Origin: Cryptosporangium arvum DSM 44712
GTDB lineage: Bacteria; Actinomycetota; Actinomycetes; Mycobacteriales; Cryptosporangiaceae
DNA: 64,000 nucleotides
Direction of reading: 5' to 3'
Assembly (NCBI RefSeq): GCF_000585375.1
Contig: NZ_KK073874.1
Location: forward strand, 5,411,967-5,475,966
Shown: positions 8,071 through 16,182 of the stretch, piece by piece
Layout: each line of letters opens with the position of its first letter
Position numbering within the stretch: the first letter of the stretch is position 1
Notes under the pieces: generated by a model
What the model saw: only the letters and a program-made list of their open reading frames with translations
Database searches by the model: none
Told to the model about the DNA's origin: nothing
Translations under genes and position numbers: made by a program

Positions 8071-8907
8071 GTGACCACCGAACCGGTCGTCTCCCGGCGG
8101 CAGCAGCTGGGGGCGGCGAGCGCCCCGAGCCTGTTGCTGACGATCCTGGGCGAGTTCGTGCTCCCCGGCGGCCACCCGGTCTGGACCGCGACGCTGCTCG
8201 AGCTGATGGGCGAGCTCGAGATCGCGGAGAAGGCGACCCGGCAGGCGATCATGCGCACCGCGGACAGCGGATGGATCTCCGGTTCCCGGGTGGGCCGCCA
8301 GACCCGGTGGGCGTTGACCGACGCGGGCGTGCGGCTGCTCCGCGAGGGCACCACCCGGATCTTCGGGTTCGCCGGCGGCGACCGGCCGTGGGACGGGCGC
8401 TGGCTGGTGACGAGCGTCAGCGCGCCCGAGAACCAGCGCGCGCTCCGCGACCGGCTGCGCACCCGGCTGGGCTGGGCCGGGCTGGGGGCGCTCAACGGCG
8501 TCACCTGGGTGACGCCGTGGGTCGACCGGGAGCCCGAGGTCGCGGAGGTCCTGGCCGACCTGGGGCTGCCCGGCTGGTCGTTCGTGGCGTCGTCGGGCCG
8601 GATCGGCGACGAGCGCTCGCTGACCCGCTCCGCGTGGGACCTCGACGAGATCGAGCGCCGCTACGAGTCGTTCCTCGACCTGGTGGGCCGGCGGCGCCCC
8701 CGCACCGACCGCCAGGCCCTGCTCGCGCAGATCCGGCTCGTGCAGGAGTGGCGCCGGTTCCCATTGCTCGACCCGGGGCTGCCGCGGGAACTGCTCCCCC
8801 CGCGCTGGAGCGGCCACCGCGCGGCCGAGGTGTTCCGGGAGCGGCATGCCGCGTGGGCGCCGAAGGCCCGGGCGGAGTGGGCAGCACTGGCTGATCGGAG
8901 GTCCTGA
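8071..8907 (+). CDS. PaaX-family transcriptional repressor
   Basis: A 278-aa PaaX-like regulator: an N-terminal winged helix (SLLLTILGEFVLP...VWTATLLELM...RQAIMRTADSGWI, about residues 20-75), the central PaaX domain with the WDGRWLVTSVSAPE motif (about 95-200), and a C-terminal helical domain. PaaX proteins respond to aryl-CoA esters (phenylacetyl-CoA in the founding case). Being divergent from boxC, this one may sense benzoyl-CoA or a later box intermediate. GTG 8071 follows a TATAGT box at 6 nt with no Shine-Dalgarno. The stop (8905-8907) is one base before the start of the next gene, so it heads a three-gene operon with the amidohydrolase and the MFS gene. Confidence 0.9.
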   Translation: MTTEPVVSRRQQLGAASAPSLLLTILGEFVLPGGHPVWTATLLELMGELEIAEKATRQAIMRTADSGWISGSRVGRQTRWALTDAGVRLLREGTTRIFGFAGGDRPWDGRWLVTSVSAPENQRALRDRLRTRLGWAGLGALNGVTWVTPWVDREPEVAEVLADLGLPGWSFVASSGRIGDERSLTRSAWDLDEIERRYESFLDLVGRRRPRTDRQALLAQIRLVQEWRRFPLLDPGLPRELLPPRWSGHRAAEVFRERHAAWAPKARAEWAALADRRS

Positions 8908-8908
8908 G

Positions 8909-9757
8909 GTGCTCGACGGGCAGCGGCTGATCGACGCGCACGTGCACGTCCCGGTGCTGGGGTCGGTGAAACCGGCCTGGATGGACTGGGCGCGCCGGTT
9001 CGGGCGCAGCGGGATCGTCGAGGAGATCTGGGCGTCCGACGGCACACCTCGCCCGGCTGCGCTCGACCGGCTCTTCGCCGACGAGGGCGTCGACACCGCG
9101 CTGCTGTTCTGCGAGTACAGCCCGCTCGCGACCGGCTACCAGCACTTCGACGACCTGCTGCCGCTGGTGGAGCAGAACCCGGTGCGGTTCCGGCCGGTCG
9201 CCAACGTCAACCCGCATCTGCACCACCCGATCGCGGCCGAGCTGACGCGGCAGCTCGACCTGGGAGCGGCGGCGCTGAAACTGCACCCGGTGCACGGCGG
9301 GTTCCGGGTGTCGGACGCGGCGCTCTACCCCGCGTACGCGGTGCTGGTGGAGCGGGGCGTGCCGCTGATCGTGCACTGCGGCACGTCGAGCTTCCCCGGT
9401 TCGACGAACGCGAACGCCGACCCGGTCTTCGTCGACACGGTCCTGCGTGACTTCCCGGCGTTGACGGTCGTGCTGGCCCACGGTGGGCGCGGCTGGTGGT
9501 ACGACGCCGCCGCGTTCCTGGCGCTCGCCCGGGAGAACGTCTGGATCGAGCTGTCGGGCCTGCCGCCCAAACGCCTGCCGGAGTACTACGCGCGGTTCGA
9601 CCTGGCGCGGCTCTCGCGCAAGTGGATCTACGGCACCGACTGGCCCGGCGTGCCCGGACAGGCCGAGAACGCCCGGGCGATCGCGTCGCTGATCCCCGAC
9701 GACATGGTGCCGCTGGTCTGGTCGCAGAACGCGTCCCGGGTATACGTGGGTCTGTGA
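8909..9757 (+). CDS. amidohydrolase_2-family metal-dependent hydrolase
   Basis: A 282-aa TIM-barrel protein of the amidohydrolase_2 (ACMSD-like) group, whose members hydrolyse lactones/amides or decarboxylate aromatic and muconate-type acids. Metal ligands are visible in order: HVH in IDAHVHV near the N-terminus, HC in LIVHCGTS, H in VLAHGGRG and D in YGTDWPG. GTG 8909 is preceded by GGAGG at 8897-8901 inside the end of the regulator gene. Position between the PaaX-type regulator and an MFS transporter suggests a role in aromatic acid use, for example release of a benzoate-type acid from an imported precursor; that is inference. Confidence 0.82.
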   Translation: MLDGQRLIDAHVHVPVLGSVKPAWMDWARRFGRSGIVEEIWASDGTPRPAALDRLFADEGVDTALLFCEYSPLATGYQHFDDLLPLVEQNPVRFRPVANVNPHLHHPIAAELTRQLDLGAAALKLHPVHGGFRVSDAALYPAYAVLVERGVPLIVHCGTSSFPGSTNANADPVFVDTVLRDFPALTVVLAHGGRGWWYDAAAFLALARENVWIELSGLPPKRLPEYYARFDLARLSRKWIYGTDWPGVPGQAENARAIASLIPDDMVPLVWSQNASRVYVGL

Positions 9758-10998
9758 ACGCACAACGCCGGGTCCTGACCGTTCTGGTCGTCTCGCAGGT
9801 ACTGAGCGGCGCCGGGCTCGCCGCCGGCATCACGGTCGGGGCGCTGCTGGCCGAGGAGATGCTCGGCTCGACGTCGCTGGCCGGGGTGCCGACCGCGCTG
9901 TTCACGGCCGGGTCGGCGCTCGCCGCGGTGGCGGTCGGGCGGATCTCGAACCGTCGCGGTCGGCGTCCCGGGCTCGCGCTGGGGTATCTCACCGGCGCGC
10001 TCGGCAGCCTCGGCGTGCTGGTGGCGGCGGTCGCGGACAACGCCGTGCTGCTGTTCGTCTCGCTCTTCGTGTACGGCGCCGGCACCGCGACGAACCTGCA
10101 GGCGCGCTACGCCGGGGCCGACCTGGCCGCACCCGGCCGCCGGGCCCGCGCGGTCTCCACCGTGCTGGTCGCCACGACGCTCGGCGGCGTGGTGGGGCCC
10201 AACCTGGCCGCTCCGACCGGAGCGCTGGCCACGTCCCTCGGCATCCCGGCGCTGGCCGGGCCGTTCCTGCTCGGCGGCACCGCGTACGGGCTGGCCGCGC
10301 TGGTGCTGTTCGTCTGGCTGCGGCCGGATCCGCTGCTGGCGGCGCGCGCGGCGCCGGCCGAGCCCGTCGCGACCGGGCCGGAGGCGGTGCGCTCGGGTCT
10401 CCCGCTCGGGGTGACGGTCATGGTCGTCACCCAGCTGGTGATGGTCGCGATCATGACGATGACGCCGGTGCACCTGGTCGACCACGGGCACGGCGCCGGG
10501 GCGGCCGGGCTGGTGATCGCCGTCCACGTGGCCGCGATGTACCTGCCGTCGCCGGTGACCGGCTGGCTCGTCGACCGGTTCGGCGCGATCGCGGTCGCGG
10601 TCGCCTCCGGGGTGACGTTGCTGGCGGCCGCGCTGGTGGCCGCGGCCGCGCCGGGCTCGTCGGTCGGTCTGCTGACGCTGGCGCTCGCGTTGCTCGGGCT
10701 CGGCTGGAACTTCGGCCTCGTGTCCGGCACCGCGCTGATCACCGACGCCGTGCCGCTAGGGGTCCGCGCGAAGGTCCAGGGGCAGGTGGACGTCTCGATC
10801 GCGATCTCCGGCACGACCGGGGGGCTCGCGTCCGGCGTGGTGGTCGCGGCGGTGGGGTTCGGCTGGCTGGCCCTGGTGTGCGGCGTGCTCGCGCTGGTGA
10901 TCCTGCCCGCCGCGCTGCCCCCGATCGCGCGCAGCCGCGCGGCGGCCCGGTCGGCGGCTCAGCCGGCGGCCCGGTCGGCGGCTCAGCCGGGGCGCTGA
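9754..10998 (+). CDS. MFS transporter, probably for an aromatic or related acid
   Basis: A 414-aa major-facilitator protein with about 12 membrane helices. The loop motif RISNRRGRRPG between helices 2 and 3 is the MFS A-motif, and a charged central loop (LRPDPLLAARAAP) separates the two halves. GTG 9754 overlaps the stop of the amidohydrolase gene as GTGA, so the two are translationally coupled. Operon position with the PaaX-type regulator points to uptake or export of a box-pathway substrate. The C-terminus has a short Ala/Ser/Arg-rich repeat (RSAAQPA twice) that runs into the convergent neighbour; the two genes overlap by 16 bp at their 3' ends. Confidence 0.85.
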   Translation: MNAQRRVLTVLVVSQVLSGAGLAAGITVGALLAEEMLGSTSLAGVPTALFTAGSALAAVAVGRISNRRGRRPGLALGYLTGALGSLGVLVAAVADNAVLLFVSLFVYGAGTATNLQARYAGADLAAPGRRARAVSTVLVATTLGGVVGPNLAAPTGALATSLGIPALAGPFLLGGTAYGLAALVLFVWLRPDPLLAARAAPAEPVATGPEAVRSGLPLGVTVMVVTQLVMVAIMTMTPVHLVDHGHGAGAAGLVIAVHVAAMYLPSPVTGWLVDRFGAIAVAVASGVTLLAAALVAAAAPGSSVGLLTLALALLGLGWNFGLVSGTALITDAVPLGVRAKVQGQVDVSIAISGTTGGLASGVVVAAVGFGWLALVCGVLALVILPAALPPIARSRAAARSAAQPAARSAAQPGR

Positions 10999-11441
10999 TC
11001 GCGGGCGCGGCGGGCGGCGTCGCGGTAGCGGTTCTGCAGGAGCTGGGCGGCGAGCGCGCAGATCAGCGCGAGCGCGATCCAGCCGGCGTTCACCCCGAGG
11101 ATGCCGGCGACCAGGCTGGCGTAGGCACCGACGACGAACAGCACGACGAGGTTCGGCCAGCGCAGCCCGCGGCCCCGCCGGACCTCGATGTCGTTCAGCA
11201 CGTCACGCGCACCGCCCTCGACGGCGACCCGGCCGGCCGCGGCACGCACCTCCTCGGCCCGCACCCGCCCCCGCAGCAGCACGACCCCGGCCTGCGCCTG
11301 CACGCCGATCCGCGCCGAGCGGGTCAGATCGTCGACGAGCAGCCGGGCGTACACCTCGGCGGCCAGCCGGTAGTCCGGGTCGATCGGCGGGGCAGCGGTC
11401 TCGTCCGGCCGCCCCTCGTCGAACGGCAAGGGGTACAGCAT
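10983..11441 (-). CDS. membrane protein with a BON-like domain
   Basis: 152 aa. Residues ~25-88 resemble a BON domain (VYARLLVDDLTRSARIGVQ, then GVVLLRGRV and GARDVLNDIEV), a module that binds phospholipid or other ligands in OsmY and mechanosensitive channels. It is followed by two closely spaced hydrophobic segments (about 95-113 and 117-135) and a basic tail. The start is ATG 11441 with GGAGGAG upstream. The function is unknown. It is convergent with the MFS gene and separate from the scarred sugar locus that follows. Confidence 0.65.
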   Translation of the reverse strand: MLYPLPFDEGRPDETAAPPIDPDYRLAAEVYARLLVDDLTRSARIGVQAQAGVVLLRGRVRAEEVRAAAGRVAVEGGARDVLNDIEVRRGRGLRWPNLVVLFVVGAYASLVAGILGVNAGWIALALICALAAQLLQNRYRDAARRARDQRPG

Positions 11442-11562
11442 GCGCGTCTCCTCCCGAGGCCTGGGGCTTCGGTACCGAGCATCCGCGCCGGGCGTGGAGG
11501 TTCTCCGGCAACCGTATGACGGTTCCGTGACAGCCCGGTCGGCCGGACGGTGCGCTCCGCGC

Positions 11563-11730
11563 TCAGCCGACGAGCGGGCGGGTGCTCTCGCGCAGGACCA
11601 CTTCGCCGGGGACGGTGACCACGCGGGGCGACGGCGACGGGTCCGGGGTCAGGGCCAGTTCGGCGGCGGTGCGGCCCAGCTCGCCCAGCGGCAGGCGCAC
11701 GGTGGTGAGCGACGGGGCGACGTCGCGCTG
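11563..11730 (-). pseudogene. LacI-family regulator, C-terminal remnant
   Basis: On this strand the codons up to the stop at 11563 encode a typical LacI/GalR C-terminus: PSLTTVRLPLGELGRTAAELAL, then a short loop and VTVPGEVVLRESTRPLVG. In intact LacI proteins these are the last ~55 residues, after the effector domain. Upstream of about 11730 the homology ends abruptly and the opposite strand becomes the 3' end of a DUF993 gene, so the regulator has lost its DNA-binding and most of its effector domain. Confidence 0.7.
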
Positions 11731-12015
11731 GACGCGGGTGACCTCGCCGGGTACTCGGCGGCGCTGGAGCCGACCGTGCCGCTGGCCCGGCACCTGTTCG
11801 AGGCCCCGACCTCGGCCTACAAGACCGGGATCGTGTTCCTGGCCTGGCTGGCCGGTCACCAGCCGGCGTTCGCGATGGTGGGCGGGGCGACGACGGCACG
11901 CAGCGTGCCCCACCTGATCGAAGCGTTCCGCCTGGCCGACCGGGCCGGCCTGCTGCCCGATCCGGAGCTCGCCGCGTTCCGGGTGCGGGCGTTCCTGGCG
12001 GTGCACGGCGGATGA
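11728..12015 (+). pseudogene. DUF993 (dihydrodipicolinate synthase-like) C-terminal remnant
   Basis: From about 11728 the plus strand reads LDAGDLAGYSAALEPTVPLARHLFEAPTSAYKTG and continues to a stop at 12015, with the segments AWLAGHQPAFAMVGG, RSVPHLIEAFRLADRAGLLPDPEL and FLAVHG. That is the C-terminal third of a DUF993 protein, normally a ~390-aa TIM-barrel enzyme of the DHDPS superfamily. No start codon with a matching N-terminus exists; upstream the frame runs antisense to the LacI remnant. It is followed after 31 bp by an intact sugar isomerase gene of the same original cluster. Confidence 0.72.
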
Positions 12016-12046
12016 GCGGGAGCGCGTTCCCGGTGGTGGACGACCG

Positions 12047-12856
12047 ATGAGCCTGTCGCTGAACCAGAAGACGATCAACCGGGCGACGCTGGCCGAGGCC
12101 GTGGACGTGTGCGCGCGCCACGGTGTCGAGGCGATCGGGGTGTGGCGCGAACCGCTGGCCGACGCCGGGGTCGCACGGGGCGCGAAACTCGTCCGCGACG
12201 CCGGGCTGCGGGTGTCGTCGCTGTGCCGCGGCGGGTTCCTCACCGGCGACGACGCCGGCGCCGCCCGGGACGACAACCGGCGGGCGATCGACGAGGCCGT
12301 CGCGCTCGGCACCGACACGCTGGTGCTCGTGGTCGGCGGCCTGCCGCCGGGATCCCGGGACCTCGCCGGCGCCCGCGAGCGCGTCGCCACCCGGCTCGCC
12401 GAGCTGGCGCCGTACGCGGGGGCGGGCGGGGTACGGCTGGCGCTCGAGCCGATGCATCCGCTCTACTGCGCCGACCGCGGCGTGCTCTCCACTCTCGACC
12501 AGGCGCTGGACCTGGCGTCGGGCTTCACCGCGGAGCAGGTCGCGGTCGTGGTCGACACGTTCCACGTGTGGTGGGACCCCCGGGTGCTCCCGGCTATCGC
12601 CCGCGCCGGTGACCGGATCGCGTCGTACCAGGTCTGCGACTGGATCACCCCGCTGCCGCCGGACGCCCTGCTCGCCCGCGGCCTTCCCGGCGACGGGCAC
12701 ATCGACTTCGGGGTCCTCGGCGCGGCCGTGGCGGCGGCGGGGTACCGCGGGGACATCGAGGTGGAGATCTTCAACGCCGACGTGTGGGCGGCCCCCTTCG
12801 ACGCCGTGGTCACGGAGGTGATCCGCCGCTTCCGGGCCGTGGTGGAGCCCGGCTGA
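12047..12856 (+). CDS. sugar phosphate isomerase/epimerase (xylose isomerase-like TIM barrel)
   Basis: A 269-aa AP-endonuclease-2/xylose-isomerase-like barrel. Probable divalent metal ligands are E in LALEPMHP, D in VVVDTFHVWWDP, and E in IEVEIFN near the end, with HIDFG contributing another. Enzymes of this family isomerise or epimerise sugars and inositol derivatives. In actinomycete sugar clusters it commonly follows LacI, a Gfo/Idh/MocA dehydrogenase and DUF993; here the first and third are remnants and the dehydrogenase is missing, so the enzyme may be orphaned. ATG 12047 overlaps no other intact gene, and no strong ribosome-binding site is visible. It could now lack a useful promoter. 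Confidence 0.85.
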   Translation: MSLSLNQKTINRATLAEAVDVCARHGVEAIGVWREPLADAGVARGAKLVRDAGLRVSSLCRGGFLTGDDAGAARDDNRRAIDEAVALGTDTLVLVVGGLPPGSRDLAGARERVATRLAELAPYAGAGGVRLALEPMHPLYCADRGVLSTLDQALDLASGFTAEQVAVVVDTFHVWWDPRVLPAIARAGDRIASYQVCDWITPLPPDALLARGLPGDGHIDFGVLGAAVAAAGYRGDIEVEIFNADVWAAPFDAVVTEVIRRFRAVVEPG

Positions 12857-12875
12857 GATCGGCCGGGCCTCCGCG

Positions 12876-13571
12876 TCAGGCCAGTTTCAGGAGGAGGGCG
12901 GCGAGTTCGTCGGGGACCGTGATCATGCAGTCGTGCCCGCTGTGCAGCTCCCACACCGGCTGTCCCTCCGGCACCGGGCGGCGGGTGATGCCCTCGATCT
13001 CGAAGCCGACGCAGTGGATGTGGACGCGCGGGACCGCGGCCACGGCCGGGTGGTCGAGCCGCACCGGTTGCCGGTAGGCGAGCACCGGCTCGTCGACGAG
13101 CATCGACCGCACCCAGGCGACGTCGTCGGGGTCGGTGACGCCGAACAGGCCGTGGGGTGCCGGCAGCTCCGGCAGCGGGGCGACGCGTCCGTCCTCGGCC
13201 GCGTCGATCATCATCTGCGTGATCGGCAGGACGTCGACCGCCGTCTCGCCGTCGACGGGCACCATCGCGTCCAGGTAGACCAGGTGGGCGATCCGGTCGG
13301 GCACCCGGTTGGCGACCGACGACACGATCAGCCCCGCGTAGCTGTGGCCGACGAGGACCACGTCGGTGAGGTCCTCGGCGAGGATGAGCCCGGCCACGTC
13401 GTCGACGTAGGTCTCCAGGCCGACGTGCGGGCCCATCGGATCGGGGTGGTCGCCGTGGCCGGTCAGCGACGGGGCCAGGACGCGGTGGCCGGCCGCGGTC
13501 AGCAGCGGGACCACGCGGTCCCAGGCTCGCCCGTCGTGCCAGGCTCCGTGGACCAGCAGGTAGGTGCTCAT
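12876..13571 (-). CDS. alpha/beta-hydrolase, EstC-like esterase
   Basis: A 231-aa serine hydrolase of the EstC/salicylate-esterase-like branch. The HGAWHDG oxyanion segment is at residues 8-14, the nucleophile elbow is GHSYAG (S77), and the catalytic histidine is in LHSGHDCMITVPDELA near the C-terminus. It would cleave small esters or lactones; the natural substrate is unknown. The divergent TetR gene and two matching palindromes in the gap suggest this gene is the TetR target. The start is ATG 13571 after GAGG. Confidence 0.85.
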   Translation of the reverse strand: MSTYLLVHGAWHDGRAWDRVVPLLTAAGHRVLAPSLTGHGDHPDPMGPHVGLETYVDDVAGLILAEDLTDVVLVGHSYAGLIVSSVANRVPDRIAHLVYLDAMVPVDGETAVDVLPITQMMIDAAEDGRVAPLPELPAPHGLFGVTDPDDVAWVRSMLVDEPVLAYRQPVRLDHPAVAAVPRVHIHCVGFEIEGITRRPVPEGQPVWELHSGHDCMITVPDELAALLLKLA

Positions 13572-13593
13572 TGCGATAACCTCGGGAACTAAG

Positions 13594-13633
13594 CGGGACG
13601 TTGTCCCGGTTGAAGATACGGGACAGTGTCCCG
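13594..13633. promoter_or_regulatory. tandem TetR operators
   Basis: Two palindromes: CGGGACGTTGTCCCG (13594-13608, perfect except for its core) and CGGGACAGTGTCCCG (13619-13633, perfect). Their centres are 25 bp apart. They lie between the esterase gene and the TetR gene, and the second ends 17 bp before the TetR start. Confidence 0.75.
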
Positions 13634-13650
13634 TTTAACCAGGGGGGCCC

Positions 13651-14208
13651 GTGAAGCCGAAGCGCGCCGACGCCCAGCGGAACGAGAACGCGCTGCTCAG
13701 CGCGGCCGCCGCGGTGTTCGTACGGTCCGGGGTGGAGGCGCCGATCCGGGAGATCGCGGCCGAGGCCGGGGTCGGCACGGCGACGATCTACCGGCACTTC
13801 CCCACCCGCGCCGACCTCATCGTCGCCGTCTACCGGCACCAGGTGGAGGCGCTCGCCGAGTCCGGCCCGGTCCGGCTCGAGACCGCCCCGACGCCGTACG
13901 CGGCGCTCCAGGGCTGGTTCGGCGAGTTCGTCGGTTTCGTGATCACGAAGCAGGGGCTCGCGGCCGTGCTGCAGTCCGACGACCCCTGTTACGACCCGCT
14001 GCACGCGTACTTCCTCGAGCGGCTCGAGCCGGTCTGCACGCGGTTGCTGACCGCGGCGGCGTCGTCCGGGGAGATCCGGTCCGGCCAGGACGCGCAGGAA
14101 CTGATGCGCGGCGTCGGCGGCCTCTGTGCCGGGGCCGGCACCACCCCCCGCTACGACCCCCGCCGGATGGTGGAGCTCCTGATCAGCGGCTTGCGTCAGC
14201 CGGACTGA
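13651..14208 (+). CDS. TetR/AcrR-family repressor
   Basis: A 185-aa TetR regulator. The N-terminal helix-turn-helix is IREIAAEAGVGTATIYRHF (about residues 31-49) with PTRADLI after it; the C-terminal ligand domain is not assignable to a named class. GTG 13651 follows AGGGGGG, a clear ribosome-binding site. It is divergent from the EstC-like esterase and almost certainly acts on the two CGGGAC palindromes between them, repressing itself and the esterase. The 3' end overlaps the convergent AraC-type gene by 13 bp. Confidence 0.9.
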   Translation: MKPKRADAQRNENALLSAAAAVFVRSGVEAPIREIAAEAGVGTATIYRHFPTRADLIVAVYRHQVEALAESGPVRLETAPTPYAALQGWFGEFVGFVITKQGLAAVLQSDDPCYDPLHAYFLERLEPVCTRLLTAAASSGEIRSGQDAQELMRGVGGLCAGAGTTPRYDPRRMVELLISGLRQPD

Positions 14209-15059
14209 GCCCGGAAACGACCCGGTGGGACGCCGTAGCGGCGGCGGAACGCGGCGGCGAAGCCGAACTCGGTCGCGTAGCCCACCCGGCGGGCGATGCC
14301 GGCCAGCGGCGTGCCGGTCTGGCGCAGCAGCCGCGCACCGGTGCTGAGCCGCCAGTCGGTCAGGTACGCCATCGGCGACGTCCCCACCGCCGCGGCGAAC
14401 CGGCGCGCGAACGAGGTGCGTGACATCCCCGCGACCTCGCTGAGCTCACGCACGGTCCACGGGTGCTCCGGCCGCTCGTGGATCCCGTGCAGCGCCTCGG
14501 CGATACCGGGCTCGACCGCCAGCGGCACCCCCTGTTCCTGCAGATGGCGCAACGCGTACACGATCAACAGGTCGACGAGCGCCGCCCGCCCGGCCTCGGG
14601 CCCGCGAGCCTCGTACTCCGCGACCAGCATGTCCACCAGCGTCCGCAGCCCGGGGTTGCCGTCGTAGTCCGGGCTCAGCGCGACCACCCCCGGCAGCTGA
14701 CGCAGCAGCGCGGGTGGCCGCCCTTCGAGCGCGTAGGTCCCGCAGAGGAACTCGAAGTCCGCGGTACCCGCCGGCTCCGGCCGGTGGTCGAACGCGAACG
14801 GGGGCAACTCGTCGAGCCGGTGCGGCGCGTGCGCCAGGCCGTGCTCGGTCAGCGCGGCGGTGAAGATCATGTCGCCGGGGCGCAGCGCGACCGGGTCCTC
14901 GTCGGCGGGGATCAGCCACGACTCGCCACGCAGCAGGACGTGGAACCCCAGTGTGGCGATCGGTGGGAACCGCACCTTCCAGGCGCCGGATCCGGTGATC
15001 CGCCGTGCTCTGGCCCGTCCGGATCGGACGCTGTCGATCGCGGCCGTGATCATGTCCAT
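14196..15059 (-). CDS. AraC-family regulator with cupin_6 sensor
   Basis: A 287-aa regulator. The N-terminal ~190 residues are an AraC cupin_6-type domain (GSGAWKVRFPP, then FHVLLRGESWLIP and LRPGDMIFTA); the C-terminal ~95 residues carry the two helix-turn-helix motifs (WTVRELSEVAGMSRTSFARRF and LAGIARRVGYATEFGFAAAF followed by RRYGVPPGRFR). ATG 15059 is preceded at 7 nt by TACCAT, with no Shine-Dalgarno, so the mRNA is likely leaderless. It is divergent from a flavin-dependent oxygenase-like gene, its presumed target. Confidence 0.88.
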   Translation of the reverse strand: MDMITAAIDSVRSGRARARRITGSGAWKVRFPPIATLGFHVLLRGESWLIPADEDPVALRPGDMIFTAALTEHGLAHAPHRLDELPPFAFDHRPEPAGTADFEFLCGTYALEGRPPALLRQLPGVVALSPDYDGNPGLRTLVDMLVAEYEARGPEAGRAALVDLLIVYALRHLQEQGVPLAVEPGIAEALHGIHERPEHPWTVRELSEVAGMSRTSFARRFAAAVGTSPMAYLTDWRLSTGARLLRQTGTPLAGIARRVGYATEFGFAAAFRRRYGVPPGRFRAQSG

Positions 15060-15140
15060 CGCCGACGATGGTAGCCGTGCGTATGTCTTCGGGTGGCTGA
15101 CGCATGGCGGGCCGGCCGGCCCGGTGCTGAGGTTGGCCTC

Positions 15141-16175
15141 ATGAACGACATCCTGGCCGCCAACGCGGAGAAGACCGAAGAGCAGGGACGCCCGACCGCG
15201 GAGAGCCTGCGGGTGGCCCGCGCGGCCGGCGCGTTCGCGCTGCGTACACCGCAGAAGTACGGCGGGGAGGGAGCCGGTGCGGTACGGACGGCGCGGGTGC
15301 TCGCCGAACTGGGCCGCGACTGCCCGTCCACGGCCTGGATCGCCGGGACGTGCCTGACCGCCAAGACGCTCGCGGCGGGCACGGTGAGTGAGGACGTCGA
15401 ACGGGAGGTGTTCGCCGACCCGGACGTACTGTTCAGCGGGTCGGGCAACCCGGCCGGTGGGCGCGCGGAGCGCGTCGAGGGCGGGGTGCGCCTGACCGGT
15501 CGCTGGCCGAACATGTCGGGCTGCGAGGACGCGACGTGGGCCGGGCTCGGCGTAATGCTCGACGGGGTGTTCTCGTTCGCGTTGGTGCCGACCGCCGACC
15601 TGACCGTCGACCGCACCTGGCGGGTGGCCGGTATGCGCGGCACCGGCAGCCACACGGTCGTGGCCGACCTGGTCGTGCCGGAGGGTCGGGTCGGTGCGCT
15701 GCGGCTGCCGGGCCCGCCGGAGGACCGGATGCTGTACGGGCTGACCGTGCTCGGCCCGGTCGTCGGCGCGACGTTCGGCGCGCTGGACGCGGTCCGCGCG
15801 ATGTTCGCCTCCGGCCGCACGCCGTACATGACCCCGTACACCTCGATGGGCGAGTCCCCGGGCGCCCGCCACTGGCTCGCCGACGCCGCCCGCCTGGCCG
15901 ACCGGGCCGAGCGCACGATGTTGTCGGTGGCCGCGGCGGCCGACGCCGGGGGCCTGTCCGCGGCCGACCAGGCGCGGCTGAGCGAGGACATGGCCGACTC
16001 CGCGCGCGACTGCCGCAGCGCGATCGAGTTGATGCTCGACCTGCACGGCGCGAGCGGCTTCGCGACGAGCAACGCACTGCAGCGCTTCTGGCGCGACGTC
16101 GCGGTCGGCAGCCGCCACCCGCACCTGAACCCGTACCTCGCCGTCGAGCGCTACGGAGCCGTCCTGGCCGGATGA
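15141..16175 (+). CDS. acyl-CoA dehydrogenase-fold flavoprotein (HsaA/DszC-type oxygenase?)
   Basis: A 344-aa protein of the acyl-CoA dehydrogenase fold: an N-terminal helical domain (AESLRVARAAGAFALRTPQKYGGEG), a central beta domain (VRLTGRWPNMSGCEDATW), and a C-terminal four-helix domain. The first two share pattern with group D flavin monooxygenases and dehydrogenases (HsaA, DszC) rather than true beta-oxidation dehydrogenases, and the usual catalytic Glu of acyl-CoA dehydrogenases is not evident. It may hydroxylate a small organic substrate using reduced flavin supplied by a separate reductase, which is not adjacent. Preceded by the divergent AraC regulator and followed 7 bp later by a VOC gene. 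Confidence 0.75.
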   Translation: MNDILAANAEKTEEQGRPTAESLRVARAAGAFALRTPQKYGGEGAGAVRTARVLAELGRDCPSTAWIAGTCLTAKTLAAGTVSEDVEREVFADPDVLFSGSGNPAGGRAERVEGGVRLTGRWPNMSGCEDATWAGLGVMLDGVFSFALVPTADLTVDRTWRVAGMRGTGSHTVVADLVVPEGRVGALRLPGPPEDRMLYGLTVLGPVVGATFGALDAVRAMFASGRTPYMTPYTSMGESPGARHWLADAARLADRAERTMLSVAAAADAGGLSAADQARLSEDMADSARDCRSAIELMLDLHGASGFATSNALQRFWRDVAVGSRHPHLNPYLAVERYGAVLAG

Positions 16176-16182
16176 TGTCCCC

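Noticed and set aside
15109..15122. 14-bp palindrome GGGCCGGCCGGCCC as an AraC operator
   Set aside because: It is a simple GC alternation likely by chance in this genome, and AraC sites are normally direct repeats.
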